Positions 23,664 through 32,529 of a stretch of 64,000 nucleotides of DNA are shown piece by piece; the first letter of the stretch is position 1, and each line of letters starts with the position of its first letter. Under the pieces are notes generated by a model, which searched no databases, was not told where the DNA came from, and worked only from the letters and a program-made list of their open reading frames with translations. Source of the DNA: Acetomicrobium hydrogeniformans ATCC BAA-1850 (GTDB lineage: Bacteria; Synergistota; Synergistia; Synergistales; Acetomicrobiaceae); the NCBI RefSeq assembly GCF_000160455.2, contig NZ_ACJX03000001.1:1560001-1624000 (forward strand). The letters are read 5' to 3'. A program made the position numbers and the translations under genes.

Positions 23664-24578
23664 ATGGCGTTTTTTGACGCATTAAAAGAAAAACTGCAAA
23701 ATGTAAAAAAGGGCTGGTTAGGTCTGGGGTCTCTCTTTGCCCCGGACAAGAAAATCGATGAATCCTTTTGGGATGGTCTGGAGGAGCAGCTTTTGCTTGG
23801 CGATGTGGGGGTCGACCTTACGGATGAACTCGTTGCCGAATTGAGACAGGAGGCCAGGAAATCTAATATAAAGGATGCGTCGGCTCTAAAGGAGAAATTC
23901 GTCGATCTGATCGTCCGAAAACTGGAGGAAATTCCCGGCATGGGAAAACCAATCGAGACAAAAAACAAACCTGCAGTTGTCTTGCTGGTAGGCGTCAATG
24001 GAAGCGGAAAGACTACAACGGCGGCAAAGTTGGCATCCAAACTTGCAAGCGAAGGCAAAAAGGTCCTGTTGGCCGCTGCCGATACGTATCGCGCGGCCGC
24101 TATCGACCAGCTGAAGGTGTGGGGTGAAAAGATAAACGTTCGCGTCGTGGCCCACGATGTCGGAGGAGATCCGGCAGCTGTTATTTACGATGCCATAGAA
24201 AGCGCCGTTGCATCCGATGGGGACTTGGTGATTGCCGATACCGCAGGTCGGCTTCACACAAAGCACAATTTAATGGAGGAATTGAAAAAAGTCAAAAGGG
24301 TAGTGGAGCGGAGACTGCCCGACGAGCCCTTCGAGTCGCTGCTGGTTTTGGACGCAGTAATGGGGCAAAATGCCTTCTATCAGGCTGAGGTTTTCAACGA
24401 AGCACTGAGTTTGACGGGGGTCATCTTGGCTAAATATGATAACACTGCGAAAGGTGGTATAATTCTTGCGGTCGCCCAAAGGATGTCCCTTCCGATCAGA
24501 TATGTGGGCTTGGGAGAGGGTAGCGAAGACCTTGAGCTCTTTGAGCCACGATCTTTTGTAGAGGCGCTTCTGTCTTAG
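23664..24578 (+). CDS. ftsY: Signal recognition particle receptor FtsY
   Basis: FtsY docks SRP-ribosome complexes at the membrane. The NG GTPase has G1 GVNGSGKTTTAAKLA, DTYRAAAIDQL, G3 DTAGR and DAVMGQNAF. G4 reads AKYDNTAKGG instead of the near-universal TKLDGTAKGG; the Lys and Asp that contact guanine are kept. The N-terminal acidic A domain is very short. Start 23664 is five bases from GGGGTGA; 23661 is an alternative. It is expected to pair with Ffh encoded elsewhere. Confidence 0.94.
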   Translation: MAFFDALKEKLQNVKKGWLGLGSLFAPDKKIDESFWDGLEEQLLLGDVGVDLTDELVAELRQEARKSNIKDASALKEKFVDLIVRKLEEIPGMGKPIETKNKPAVVLLVGVNGSGKTTTAAKLASKLASEGKKVLLAAADTYRAAAIDQLKVWGEKINVRVVAHDVGGDPAAVIYDAIESAVASDGDLVIADTAGRLHTKHNLMEELKKVKRVVERRLPDEPFESLLVLDAVMGQNAFYQAEVFNEALSLTGVILAKYDNTAKGGIILAVAQRMSLPIRYVGLGEGSEDLELFEPRSFVEALLS

Positions 24579-24602
24579 TTGAGCGGCAAAGGAGGTCTGA
24601 CT

Positions 24603-25274
24603 TTGGAAGAAGAAAGCCTGGATCATATCGTTTTGAGCGAAGATGCGACCGTTAGAGATTCTCTTAGAGCACTTTACGGGACCGCCTTCAAAGCAGCCAG
24701 TTTTTCCGTCGGCGACAAGACCTGCTTGATATCTAAGGACGAGCTGGTAACAGCTTTGGAGAAGGGGCTTGGAGATTTGCCATTGAGGAGGGTGATTTCC
24801 AGCGGCCCTCTGTATTGCACCGACGGCTTAACGGACGAGGAACTGCGCTTGCCTTTGCTCAGGGTCAAGGATGGCACGGTTATTGTTAATGAGGCGGCCA
24901 AAAAACTCATAGACCGCGCTTCAATAGAGCTTTGCGAAATCAATGAATCGTCGTCGGAATGTGCTATGTTGCATATGGACAACGGAAGTGTCATTTCTAT
25001 AGAACCTGTGGGCAACGGGTATTTCGTGGTCAAGGAGTTGGGCAGAGATGAAGTGGAAGAGATGCTCGGTACAGCCCGATGGGCAGCTATAGGCAAAGCC
25101 CTCTGGAACTATCTCGAGGCAAAGGATATGGCTTTGAAGGTCGAGGAGAGGGAAAAGAGGGGGGCTGTTCCTTTGAGATGGAATGGATTAGACCTCGGTT
25201 TTTTGACTTGCCGAAAAAAAAGAAAGAGCCCGAGCAAAGGAAAGGAACCCAAGAATGGCTCCTCCTCTGGTTAA
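24603..25274 (+). CDS. Uncharacterised protein
   Basis: I do not recognise this 223-residue acidic protein. It has no signal peptide or membrane helix. The N-terminal half (about 1-165) alternates strands and helices and could be a small ligand-binding domain. The C-terminal tail is basic and low in complexity (KKRKSPSKGKEPKNGSSSG). TTG 24603 follows AAGGAGGT (24589-24596) by six bases. It overlaps the DUF4416 gene by 20 bases, so it belongs to the ftsY-purB operon. Confidence 0.7.
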   Translation: MEEESLDHIVLSEDATVRDSLRALYGTAFKAASFSVGDKTCLISKDELVTALEKGLGDLPLRRVISSGPLYCTDGLTDEELRLPLLRVKDGTVIVNEAAKKLIDRASIELCEINESSSECAMLHMDNGSVISIEPVGNGYFVVKELGRDEVEEMLGTARWAAIGKALWNYLEAKDMALKVEEREKRGAVPLRWNGLDLGFLTCRKKRKSPSKGKEPKNGSSSG

Positions 25275-25773
25275 GCTGCTGGTGGGTTTTTTATTCCCCG
25301 ATGAAGCTTTTTATAGGTGGACGATCGACGGCATATCCTCGCTGTGGGGGTCCGTAGAGAGGAGGAGTCCGGTTTATCCCTTTGACCATACCGATTATTA
25401 CAGGGATATTTCCCCCGTCCTTTATAAGGCTTTCGTCAGCATAGAGGGCCTTTGGCCTGCAGATCAGCTTGTAAGGTGGAAAGTGCAGGCCATTGCCCTG
25501 GAAAAAAAGAGCGGGCACAAACGCAAGATAAACGTTGATCCGGGCTACGTCGACGGAGCAAGGCTGGTTTTGGCATCAACGAAGGATCATGCCCATAGGA
25601 TTTACATTTCGGAGGGCATATTTGCTGAGGTGACCCTGCGTTATATGTTCGGCAAGTGGGTTTCCTACGATCATACCTTCCCGGATTTCAAGAGCGGCCT
25701 TTACGACGACTTTCTTGACGCAGTGCGTAGGGATTGGCTTTCCGACATGAGGAAAAGGAGGACTCTTCAGTGA
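25255..25773 (+). CDS. DUF4416 family protein
   Basis: This 172-residue cytoplasmic protein has the family signature: LLVGFLFPDEAFY at the start, YPFDHTDYYRDISPVLYKAFVSIEGL, KINVDPGYVDGARLVLASTKDHAHRIYISEGIFAEVTL and HTFPDFKS. The function is unknown; the family recurs in diderm anaerobes near purine or translation genes. The stop overlaps the purB GTG start (GTGA). Confidence 0.82.
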   Translation: MAPPLVKLLVGFLFPDEAFYRWTIDGISSLWGSVERRSPVYPFDHTDYYRDISPVLYKAFVSIEGLWPADQLVRWKVQAIALEKKSGHKRKINVDPGYVDGARLVLASTKDHAHRIYISEGIFAEVTLRYMFGKWVSYDHTFPDFKSGLYDDFLDAVRRDWLSDMRKRRTLQ

Positions 25774-27062
25774 TAGAACGTTACGAAACCGAAGTTATGC
25801 GCCACATATGGAGCGATGAAAATAAATATCGGACCTGGCTTGAAGTGGAATTGGCGGTTTGTTGCGCCTGGAAGGAAGAGGGAGTAATACCCCAGGAAGC
25901 TTACGAGGTTATCAAGGAAAGGGCGACCTTCGATATCGAACGCATAAAGGAAATAGAATCTAAAGTTCATCACGACGTAATAGCCTTCGTCTCCTGTGTT
26001 GCCGAAAGCGTAGGAGAGGAGGGAAGGTTCATCCATCTGGGCCTCACAAGCAGCGATGTCCTGGACACGGCATCGGCCCTACTTTTAAAAAGATCTCTCG
26101 AAGTTGTCATGGAAGAATTGACCTTACTGTCCAAGCTGGTGTTGGACAAAGCCTTTTCCTGCAAATACTTGCCCTGCATAGGCAGGACCCATGGGGTTCA
26201 CGCCGAACCAATGAGTTTCGGCCTTAAACTCCTAAATTGGCATTCTCAGCTGAAGAGATCGGAGGAGCGCTTGAGTTTGGCTCATGACCAGATAAATTAC
26301 GGAAAAATATCGGGAGCGGTAGGTACTTACGCCCACTGTCCGCCGTCGATAGAAAAAAAGGCCTGCTTGCTTTTAGGCTTAAAGCCGGCGCCCATATCCA
26401 ATCAAATCCTTCAGAGAGACAGCCATGCCTTCCTTTTGCAAACCCTCGCTTTGCTTGCTTCCTCTTTGGAAAACATGGCCCTGGAGATCAGGCATCTACA
26501 GCGTACCGAAGTGTTGGAGGCCATGGAGCCTTTTTCTAAGGGACAAAAAGGCTCCTCTGCAATGCCGCACAAAAGAAACCCCATTTTATGCGAGCGCATA
26601 TGCGGGATGGCGCGCCTGCTCAGGGGATATAGCCTTAGCGCAATGGAAAACGTGGCGCTTTGGCACGAGAGGGATATTAGCCATTCCTCGGTCGAGAGGG
26701 TCATCTGGCCCGATGCTTTTCACATCACCCACTACATGATTCGCACTTTTAAGCGCATTGTGGAGTTTATGGAAATAGATGCTGAAAGGATGGCCAAGAA
26801 CATCGAGCTGACCAGAGGGCTGATTTTCAGTCAGAGGGTGTTGCTTGCTCTCGTCGAAAGGGGTATGAACAGAGATGAGGCTTATGAGGTCGTTCAACGG
26901 TACGCCCTGAAATGTTGGAACGGAGAGGGCGATTTCAGGGTGATTTTGTCTCAAGATCCAGCAATATCCTCTTTGCTTTCGGCGGATCAATTGCGTGAGC
27001 TTTTCGATGTCGGCTATTACTTGCGATATGTTGATGATATATTTGACAGATTCGACAAATAA
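25770..27062 (+). CDS. purB: Adenylosuccinate lyase
   Basis: PurB acts twice in purine synthesis, on SAICAR and on adenylosuccinate. The signature loop GSSAMPHKRNP (about 261-271) holds the catalytic Ser. HLGLTSSDVLDTA and GRTHGVHAEP are also present. GTG 25770 is chosen since AAAAGGAGGA lies about eight bases upstream and it overlaps the preceding stop. The length of 430 residues is usual. Confidence 0.94.
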   Translation: MIERYETEVMRHIWSDENKYRTWLEVELAVCCAWKEEGVIPQEAYEVIKERATFDIERIKEIESKVHHDVIAFVSCVAESVGEEGRFIHLGLTSSDVLDTASALLLKRSLEVVMEELTLLSKLVLDKAFSCKYLPCIGRTHGVHAEPMSFGLKLLNWHSQLKRSEERLSLAHDQINYGKISGAVGTYAHCPPSIEKKACLLLGLKPAPISNQILQRDSHAFLLQTLALLASSLENMALEIRHLQRTEVLEAMEPFSKGQKGSSAMPHKRNPILCERICGMARLLRGYSLSAMENVALWHERDISHSSVERVIWPDAFHITHYMIRTFKRIVEFMEIDAERMAKNIELTRGLIFSQRVLLALVERGMNRDEAYEVVQRYALKCWNGEGDFRVILSQDPAISSLLSADQLRELFDVGYYLRYVDDIFDRFDK

Positions 27063-27077
27063 ATGGAGGTGTGCATC

Positions 27078-28085
27078 TTGGGCGTCCCCGACAGGAATAT
27101 GGCTTTAGAGTTGGTAAGGGCAACGGAAGCTGCAGCCATGGCTGCAGGGCGTTGGATGGGACGTGGCGACAAAAACGCCGTGGATAATGCGGCCGTCAAT
27201 GCCATGAGGTATATGTTGAACACCGTTTCAATGGATGGAGTTGTGGTCATTGGCGAGGGAGAAAAGGACCAGGCCCCCATGCTTTTTAACGGCGAAAAGT
27301 TGGGTCTGGGTTGTGAACCTGAGGTGGATATTGCCGTCGATCCCGTTGACGGTACTACCCTTACGGCGCTGGGAAGGCCAAATGCCGTAAGTGTAGTCGC
27401 CGTAGCTGAAAGCGGAAGCCTCTACAGTCCGAAGCACATATTTTACATGAATAAGATAGCTACCGGTCCTGAGGCGGCAGAAGTCATTGATATTGAGTTG
27501 TCTCCATCGGAGAACATCCGGCGCGTAGCGAAGGCGAAACACAAGGCCGTAGAAGACGTTACGGTAGTAGTGCTTGACAGGCCTCGTCACGAGAGCTTGA
27601 TTCAGGAGATAAGGTCTTTAGGCGCCAGGATAAAATTAATACCCGACGGGGACGTTGCGGGTGCGTTGATGACATGCAAGGAAGATAGCGGCATAGATCT
27701 TCTCTTAGGCGTTGGGGGTTCCCCCGAAGCCGTAATATCGGCATGCGCCATTAAATGCATTGGGGGTAATTTTCAATGCAAACTTTGGCCGAGAAACCGC
27801 GAGGAAAGAGAACGTTGCCTTGAAATGGGCATGGATATAGATAGAGTGTTAAATATTGATGATCTTGTAAAAAGCGATAACGTATTCTTCGCAGCTACGG
27901 GCGTTACCGACGGTGAGCTTCTGAAGGGAGTCCGTTACAGGGGCGCCACGATAACGACCCACTCCCTCGTAATGAGATCTAAAAGCGGTACCGTAAGGTA
28001 CGTGGAGGCAATACATCGGAGCAAGAAGTTGTACGAGATAAGCGATATCGAGTACTTGCCCAGGATGTCGAAGGGCCTATTATAA
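27078..28085 (+). CDS. glpX: Fructose-1,6-bisphosphatase, class II (GlpX)
   Basis: GlpX hydrolyses fructose 1,6-bisphosphate in gluconeogenesis. Landmarks are [30 protein letters not shown] and [16 protein letters not shown] (metal site). TTG 27078 is chosen because GGAGGTG (27065-27071) sits six bases upstream; an ATG at 27063 overlaps it. The length of 335 residues fits. It may oppose the PfkB-type kinase at 35752. Confidence 0.93.
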   Translation: MGVPDRNMALELVRATEAAAMAAGRWMGRGDKNAVDNAAVNAMRYMLNTVSMDGVVVIGEGEKDQAPMLFNGEKLGLGCEPEVDIAVDPVDGTTLTALGRPNAVSVVAVAESGSLYSPKHIFYMNKIATGPEAAEVIDIELSPSENIRRVAKAKHKAVEDVTVVVLDRPRHESLIQEIRSLGARIKLIPDGDVAGALMTCKEDSGIDLLLGVGGSPEAVISACAIKCIGGNFQCKLWPRNREERERCLEMGMDIDRVLNIDDLVKSDNVFFAATGVTDGELLKGVRYRGATITTHSLVMRSKSGTVRYVEAIHRSKKLYEISDIEYLPRMSKGLL

Positions 28086-28120
28086 TTTTTTATAACATTT
28101 CTTGAACAGGAGGAGATCCC

Positions 28121-29788
28121 ATGTTATCCGATATCGAAATAGCCCAACGATCAAAGCTAAAACCCATAAGGGATATAGCACAAGACTTAGGAATACCCGA
28201 AAGGTATTTACTCCCCTACGGCCACTACAAGGCCAAGGTGGACGTAAACTACATGAAGGATTTAAAGGAAAGGCCCGACGGCAAGCTCATACTTGTCACC
28301 GCAACCACCCCCACCCCTGCGGGGGAGGGAAAGACCACCACTACGGTGGGGCTTACTCAAGCTTTGGTGAAGCTAGGCAAAAAGGCCATGCTATGCCTTA
28401 GAGAACCCTCGCTTGGTCCCTGCTTTGGCGTTAAGGGGGGAGCTGCGGGAGGAGGCTACTCCCAGGTACTTCCCATGGAGGAGATAAACCTCCACTTCAC
28501 GGGAGACATACACGCCGTGGAGACGGCCCACAACCTGCTTGCAGCCCTGCTGGACAACCACCTGCACCAGGGAAACCCCCTTAAGATAGACCCCAGGGAG
28601 ATAACCTGGAGGAGGGCCATGGACATGAACGAGAGGGCCTTGAGGAACGTGGTCATAGGCCTTGGAGGGAGGGCGAACGGATTTCCCAGGGAATCGGGAT
28701 TTGACATCACCGTGGCCTCCGAGGTGATGGCCATATTGTGCCTTTCCAAGGACTTAGCCGACCTAAAGGAGCGCCTCTCCAAGGTGGTCGTAGGTTACGA
28801 CGAAAGCGGTAATATGATAAGGGCAGGAGACTTGAAGGCTCATGGCGCAATGGCAGCCCTCCTTAAGGAGGCCATAAATCCAAACCTGGTCCAGACCATA
28901 GAACACGTGCCCGCCTTCGTCCACGGAGGACCTTTTGCCAACATAGCACACGGCACGAACTCCATAATAGCCACGAAGATGGCCTTGAAGCTAAGGGATT
29001 ACGCCGTAGTCGAAGCGGGCTTTGCCTCCGACCTGGGAGCGGAGAAGTTCTTCGACATAGTCTGCAGGTTTGCGGGCCTCTCCCCTTCGGCAGTCGTGTT
29101 GGTCACCACCGTCAGGGCCTTAAAGCACCACGGAGGGGTGAAAAAGGAAGACCTCTCCAAGGAAAACCTTGAGGCGCTATCCCAGGGCCTTGAAAACCTC
29201 AAAGCCCACCTCGACATACTCTCCAACTTCGGCATTCCCGTAGTGGTGGCATTAAACAAGTTCGCCTCCGACACCGATGGGGAGATAGAGATGGTCATGG
29301 AGGCTACGGAGGAAAGAGGCGCCAGTATAGCCCTTTCCGAGGTGTGGGAGAAGGGAGGAGAGGGAGGCATAGATCTGGCAAAGAAGGTGCTTGAGGCTAC
29401 GAAAGAGGAAAAAAGCTACAAACCCCTCTACGAGTTAGACCTTCCCCTTACGGAAAAGATAAGGACCATAGCGACCAAAGTTTACGGAGCAGACGACGTG
29501 GAATACTCCCCTCAGGCTTTAAAGACCATAAAAAACCTGGAGGAAAAGGGCTTCGGCGGTCTTCCCGTCTGCATGGCGAAGACCCAGCTATCCATATCCG
29601 ACGACCCTCAAAAGCTTGGAAGGCCTAAAGGATACAAGCTATCGGCAAGAGAAGTGAGGCTGTCAGCGGGAGCCGGCTTCGTCGTTGTCATATGCGGTAA
29701 CATAATGACCATGCCGGGCCTTCCTAAAAAGCCTGCCGCAGAGTTCATAGACATAGACGAAGAAGGGAACATAACGGGGTTGTTTTAA
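28121..29788 (+). CDS. fhs: Formate-tetrahydrofolate ligase
   Basis: Fhs activates formate to 10-formyl-THF, for one-carbon biosynthesis or, in reverse, ATP production in purine and amino-acid fermenters. The P-loop [43 protein letters not shown] and [15 protein letters not shown] are present. The length of 555 residues is standard. Codon use looks richer in C-ending and AGG codons than the flanking genes, as in a highly expressed or transferred gene. AGGAGG precedes the ATG. It ends in a strong terminator whose arm repeats part of its 3' coding end. Confidence 0.96.
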   Translation: MLSDIEIAQRSKLKPIRDIAQDLGIPERYLLPYGHYKAKVDVNYMKDLKERPDGKLILVTATTPTPAGEGKTTTTVGLTQALVKLGKKAMLCLREPSLGPCFGVKGGAAGGGYSQVLPMEEINLHFTGDIHAVETAHNLLAALLDNHLHQGNPLKIDPREITWRRAMDMNERALRNVVIGLGGRANGFPRESGFDITVASEVMAILCLSKDLADLKERLSKVVVGYDESGNMIRAGDLKAHGAMAALLKEAINPNLVQTIEHVPAFVHGGPFANIAHGTNSIIATKMALKLRDYAVVEAGFASDLGAEKFFDIVCRFAGLSPSAVVLVTTVRALKHHGGVKKEDLSKENLEALSQGLENLKAHLDILSNFGIPVVVALNKFASDTDGEIEMVMEATEERGASIALSEVWEKGGEGGIDLAKKVLEATKEEKSYKPLYELDLPLTEKIRTIATKVYGADDVEYSPQALKTIKNLEEKGFGGLPVCMAKTQLSISDDPQKLGRPKGYKLSAREVRLSAGAGFVVVICGNIMTMPGLPKKPAAEFIDIDEEGNITGLF

Positions 29789-29795
29789 GTGCAAA

Positions 29796-29837
29796 ATAAA
29801 CATAACGGGGAAGCGGAGGCTTCCCCGTTATGTTTAT
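29796..29837. terminator. Bidirectional terminator between fhs and the TAXI gene
   Basis: A perfect 19-bp stem (29796-29814 with 29819-29837) closes the loop GGAG. It separates two converging genes. A 12-base part of its left arm, AACATAACGGGG (29799-29810), also occurs in the fhs coding end (29768-29779). Confidence 0.85.
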
Positions 29838-29853
29838 GACGATTTGAGTATCC

Positions 29854-30816
29854 TTATTTTACCTCAGGTATCTTTAGTCCTATTTCCTTGTAGTAGCGAA
29901 TAGCTCCGTCGTGGAGAGGAACCGATAATCCGTCGAATGCGGTCTCAAGGGTTATTAGCTGGGCCTTGGCGTGAACGCGCTGTACATCATCGATATGCTC
30001 CCAAAGCGCTTTGGTGAATTGATATACAACTTCTTCGGGAACGTCGGCATCGACAGCCAGCATGGCCATGACCGCAGGAGTTTGAACGTCGCGATCTATC
30101 CCCTTATAGGTGCCGGCAGGAATGGTGTCTTTAATGTAAAACGGATATTTTTCCTGCAGCTTGGCTAAGAAATCATCGTCGAAACTCACGAGATCGACAT
30201 CGTGGGTGGTAGCAAGGTCCATTATGGCAGCCACAGGATAGCCTCCGACGACGAAACCGGCATCGAGCTGACCGTCCTTCATGCGGTCAACGGTGTTGTT
30301 GAAATCGAGAAAATCCACTTTCATGTCATCGTATTTGATTCCTGCGATATCCAGAAGGCAGCGCATGTCCGCTTCAGTTCCCGAACCAGGGGCTCCCACG
30401 GAGACTCTCTTGCCCTTCAGGTCGTAAATGCTTTTTATGTTGGCCTTTTTCATCACAACCAGGTGATTGGTTTCCGGATAGAGGGTTGCTATCGCCCTGA
30501 TATTGGGAAAGGCATTTTTAAACATTATTTCGCCCCTAGCAGCCCACCAGGCCGTATCGTTTTGTACGAAGGCAAACTCGATGCTGTGGGTTCCAAGCAG
30601 GTTAAGGTTGGCAACTGCGGCATTTCCGGTTTCTGCCGTGGCCTGGATGTCTTCCGCATAACGGCTCACTACGTCGGCAATGCCTCCGCCTATCGGGTAA
30701 TAGGTCCCTCCCGTGCCGCCCGTGGCGATGGAAACAAAGGTCTTGGCCTGAGCCGTGCCTACCGAAAAAACGAGACCTACAACCAAAGCCATTAATAAAA
30801 CTTTTCTTATTCTCAT
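29854..30816 (-). CDS. TAXI-family TRAP transporter substrate-binding protein
   Basis: This 320-residue periplasmic protein has a clear signal peptide (1-24, cleaved after AQA). The TAXI signature SIATGGTGGTYYPIGGGIADVVSRY, NLNLLGTHSIEFAFVQND, GKRVSVGAPGSGTEADMRCLL and DGQLDAGFVVGG are present. Family members bind glutamate, 2-oxoglutarate or other acids for a fused DctQM permease. No permease gene lies next to it, so the partner must be elsewhere. GGAGGGG precedes the ATG. Confidence 0.93.
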   Translation of the reverse strand: MRIRKVLLMALVVGLVFSVGTAQAKTFVSIATGGTGGTYYPIGGGIADVVSRYAEDIQATAETGNAAVANLNLLGTHSIEFAFVQNDTAWWAARGEIMFKNAFPNIRAIATLYPETNHLVVMKKANIKSIYDLKGKRVSVGAPGSGTEADMRCLLDIAGIKYDDMKVDFLDFNNTVDRMKDGQLDAGFVVGGYPVAAIMDLATTHDVDLVSFDDDFLAKLQEKYPFYIKDTIPAGTYKGIDRDVQTPAVMAMLAVDADVPEEVVYQFTKALWEHIDDVQRVHAKAQLITLETAFDGLSVPLHDGAIRYYKEIGLKIPEVK

Positions 30817-30850
30817 TTAATCCCCTCCTCATTGTTATTGATAAATCTTA

Positions 30851-30879
30851 TTGCCACCTAATGCACAAAACTCTATGTT
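30851..30879 (+). promoter_or_regulatory. Candidate promoter for the hutP-like gene
   Basis: TTGCCA (30851-30856) and TATGTT (30874-30879) are 17 bases apart, giving a leader of about 85 bases before the start at 30970. The divergent TAXI gene starts at 30816. Confidence 0.5.
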
Positions 30880-30969
30880 ATTTTAAAATATAAACGATAA
30901 GCCGGAATATTTCAAGACTCATTTGCTTGATTTAACATGATAAAAGTGATGCGAAGGAGCGATGGTTCG

Positions 30970-31482
30970 ATGTTGGAGAAAAGAGAAGAGAGCGAAAGGT
31001 TTGCGGAGGCTGTCGAAGAACTGGGAGAGGACGAAGAAATATTGGGCACTCTCGAGGTGTCCTACGATATCCGTCAGGAGAGCCAGGTTGGAAGGGTTGC
31101 GGTTTTGCTAGCTGCCACTACTAATAAAAACGAGGAAGAATATCTCAAGGAGCAGATCAAAAGGCTCGGCTGGAGAGCTGTGGCTACTGAGGTAGGAGGT
31201 TTAGTCGGTAACATATCCGGCAAATTGACGCGTTCCCTGGTAGGGGCGGCGCTAAACGGCAATGTGGTCAAGAAGACGGGTAGCGAAATGCACGCTCTGA
31301 TGCACGCCTCAATGGAAGCAATAAACAGTTTTTTGCCGATTTGCCTGTTGGAAGCGAGCGTTGGCGCAAAATTGGCCATTGTTCGAAGCAAAAAATGGAT
31401 AGGAGTTGCTATAATTGGTGACAGTGCCTATCATGCTGCCGCTCACCACGACAGGTGCGGTTTGGGCGTCATGCACATTTGA
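30970..31482 (+). CDS. HutP-family RNA-binding protein
   Basis: Bacillus HutP is a hexamer that, with L-histidine and Mg2+, binds hut leader RNA and prevents termination. This protein keeps the core: GRVAVLLAA (41-49), HALMHASMEAINSF with His108 and His112 in the HxxxH arrangement of the metal/histidine site, LLEASVGAKLAIVRS, and the C-terminal CGLGVMHI. An N-terminal acidic stretch of 40 residues is extra. No histidine-utilisation genes are nearby, so its target is unknown. ATG 30970 follows AAGGAG by ten bases; ATG 30937 is an alternative without a Shine-Dalgarno. Confidence 0.85.
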   Translation: MLEKREESERFAEAVEELGEDEEILGTLEVSYDIRQESQVGRVAVLLAATTNKNEEEYLKEQIKRLGWRAVATEVGGLVGNISGKLTRSLVGAALNGNVVKKTGSEMHALMHASMEAINSFLPICLLEASVGAKLAIVRSKKWIGVAIIGDSAYHAAAHHDRCGLGVMHI

Positions 31483-31570
31483 ACAAAGAGAAGGCTTGCA
31501 GGTCCTTGTTGAGTGTGGTAAATTGCTCTTTGCTCTATAATTATGAATGTAGAAAATGGAGGGATTTTAG

Positions 31571-31801
31571 ATGAAAAAGGATATACATCCAAAATACGAT
31601 GTTTGCAAAGTAAGTTGTGCCTGCGGCAATACCTTTGAGACGAGGTCCACTAAATCGGAAATCCGCGTATCGGTTTGCAGCAATTGTCACCCCTTTTACA
31701 CCGGAAAGAGGGGCTTTCTGGTGACAGAAGCAGGACAGCTCGAAAAGTTCCGCAAGAAATATGCAGGAACGGATTACGTACAGTCGAACGATGGAGAGTA
31801 G
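31571..31801 (+). CDS. rpmE: Ribosomal protein bL31 (zinc-binding form)
   Basis: This 76-residue protein begins [10 protein letters not shown] and contains Cys12, Cys16, Cys18, Cys36 and Cys39 plus [10 protein letters not shown], the zinc-containing C+ form. It binds the large subunit near the central protuberance. GGAGGG lies seven bases upstream, and a TATAAT (31536-31541) with a poor -35 may be its promoter. Confidence 0.96.
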   Translation: MKKDIHPKYDVCKVSCACGNTFETRSTKSEIRVSVCSNCHPFYTGKRGFLVTEAGQLEKFRKKYAGTDYVQSNDGE

Positions 31802-32492
31802 CGTAAGGGTTAAACTGCTTACCTTCACGCCCACGCCCGACGATGTTGTCGCTGCAGCAGCGAGACTTTGTTACAGTCCGTCCACGGCCGAAGATTTAGT
31901 GGTTGAATTTAGAGAGGGAAAGAGGCAGAGCGGTCTTTTTATCAGGAAGTTGATAAATTCTGGTCATCTTTCACCGCTTGAACATGCCTCTTTTACCTTT
32001 GCCGTCGACGGCATCAGCAGGGCTTGCTCGCATCAGCTAGTGCGTCATCGCATAGCAAGTTACAGTCAGCAAAGTCAAAGATATGTCTCGATGGATGAAG
32101 CAAGGTATATCCTTCCGGATTCCGTGAAAGTTGATGCTCGGGCACTATCGATTTTCAAAGAAGCTATTCGCTATGCCCATGAAGCCTACAAATCCTTGGT
32201 AGAGTCGGGTATTCCTCTGGAGGATGCGCGGTATCTCCTGCCCAATGCTTGGGAGACGAGGATAGTTGTCACTATGAACGCCAGGGAATTGCATCATTTC
32301 TTCAGTCTCAGGCTGTGTAAGAGAGCTCAATGGGAGATACGCAGGCTTGCGAAGTTGATGTTGACAGAGGTCAGAGGGGTCGCAGGGGGGATATTCGACA
32401 TCGCCGGTCCGAGTTGCATTACAAAGGGCAAGTGCGAGGAGGTCAATCCCTGCGGAGAACCATATGGCAGTATGGAAGAATTGCTAAATTAA
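31791..32492 (+). CDS. thyX: FAD-dependent thymidylate synthase (ThyX)
   Basis: ThyX methylates dUMP using methylene-THF and reduced FAD. The signature [11 protein letters not shown] (RHR-x7-S) is present, with [12 protein letters not shown] and [22 protein letters not shown] 31791 overlaps the end of rpmE; no clear Shine-Dalgarno, so coupling is likely. The length of 233 residues is usual. It supplies dTMP for Tmk. Confidence 0.93.
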   Translation: MESSVRVKLLTFTPTPDDVVAAAARLCYSPSTAEDLVVEFREGKRQSGLFIRKLINSGHLSPLEHASFTFAVDGISRACSHQLVRHRIASYSQQSQRYVSMDEARYILPDSVKVDARALSIFKEAIRYAHEAYKSLVESGIPLEDARYLLPNAWETRIVVTMNARELHHFFSLRLCKRAQWEIRRLAKLMLTEVRGVAGGIFDIAGPSCITKGKCEEVNPCGEPYGSMEELLN

Positions 32493-32529
32493 GAGAGGCT
32501 CTTCCCTTCAAGGGGAGGTGATGATATAG

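Noticed and set aside
28086-28120. Riboswitch or terminator upstream of fhs
   Set aside because: Only about 35 AT-rich bases separate glpX and fhs, with no hairpin or known aptamer pattern.
31484-31532. CAAAGAG/CTCTTTG pairing after the hutP-like gene as a terminator
   Set aside because: A 7-bp stem with a 35-base loop and no T-run is not convincing.
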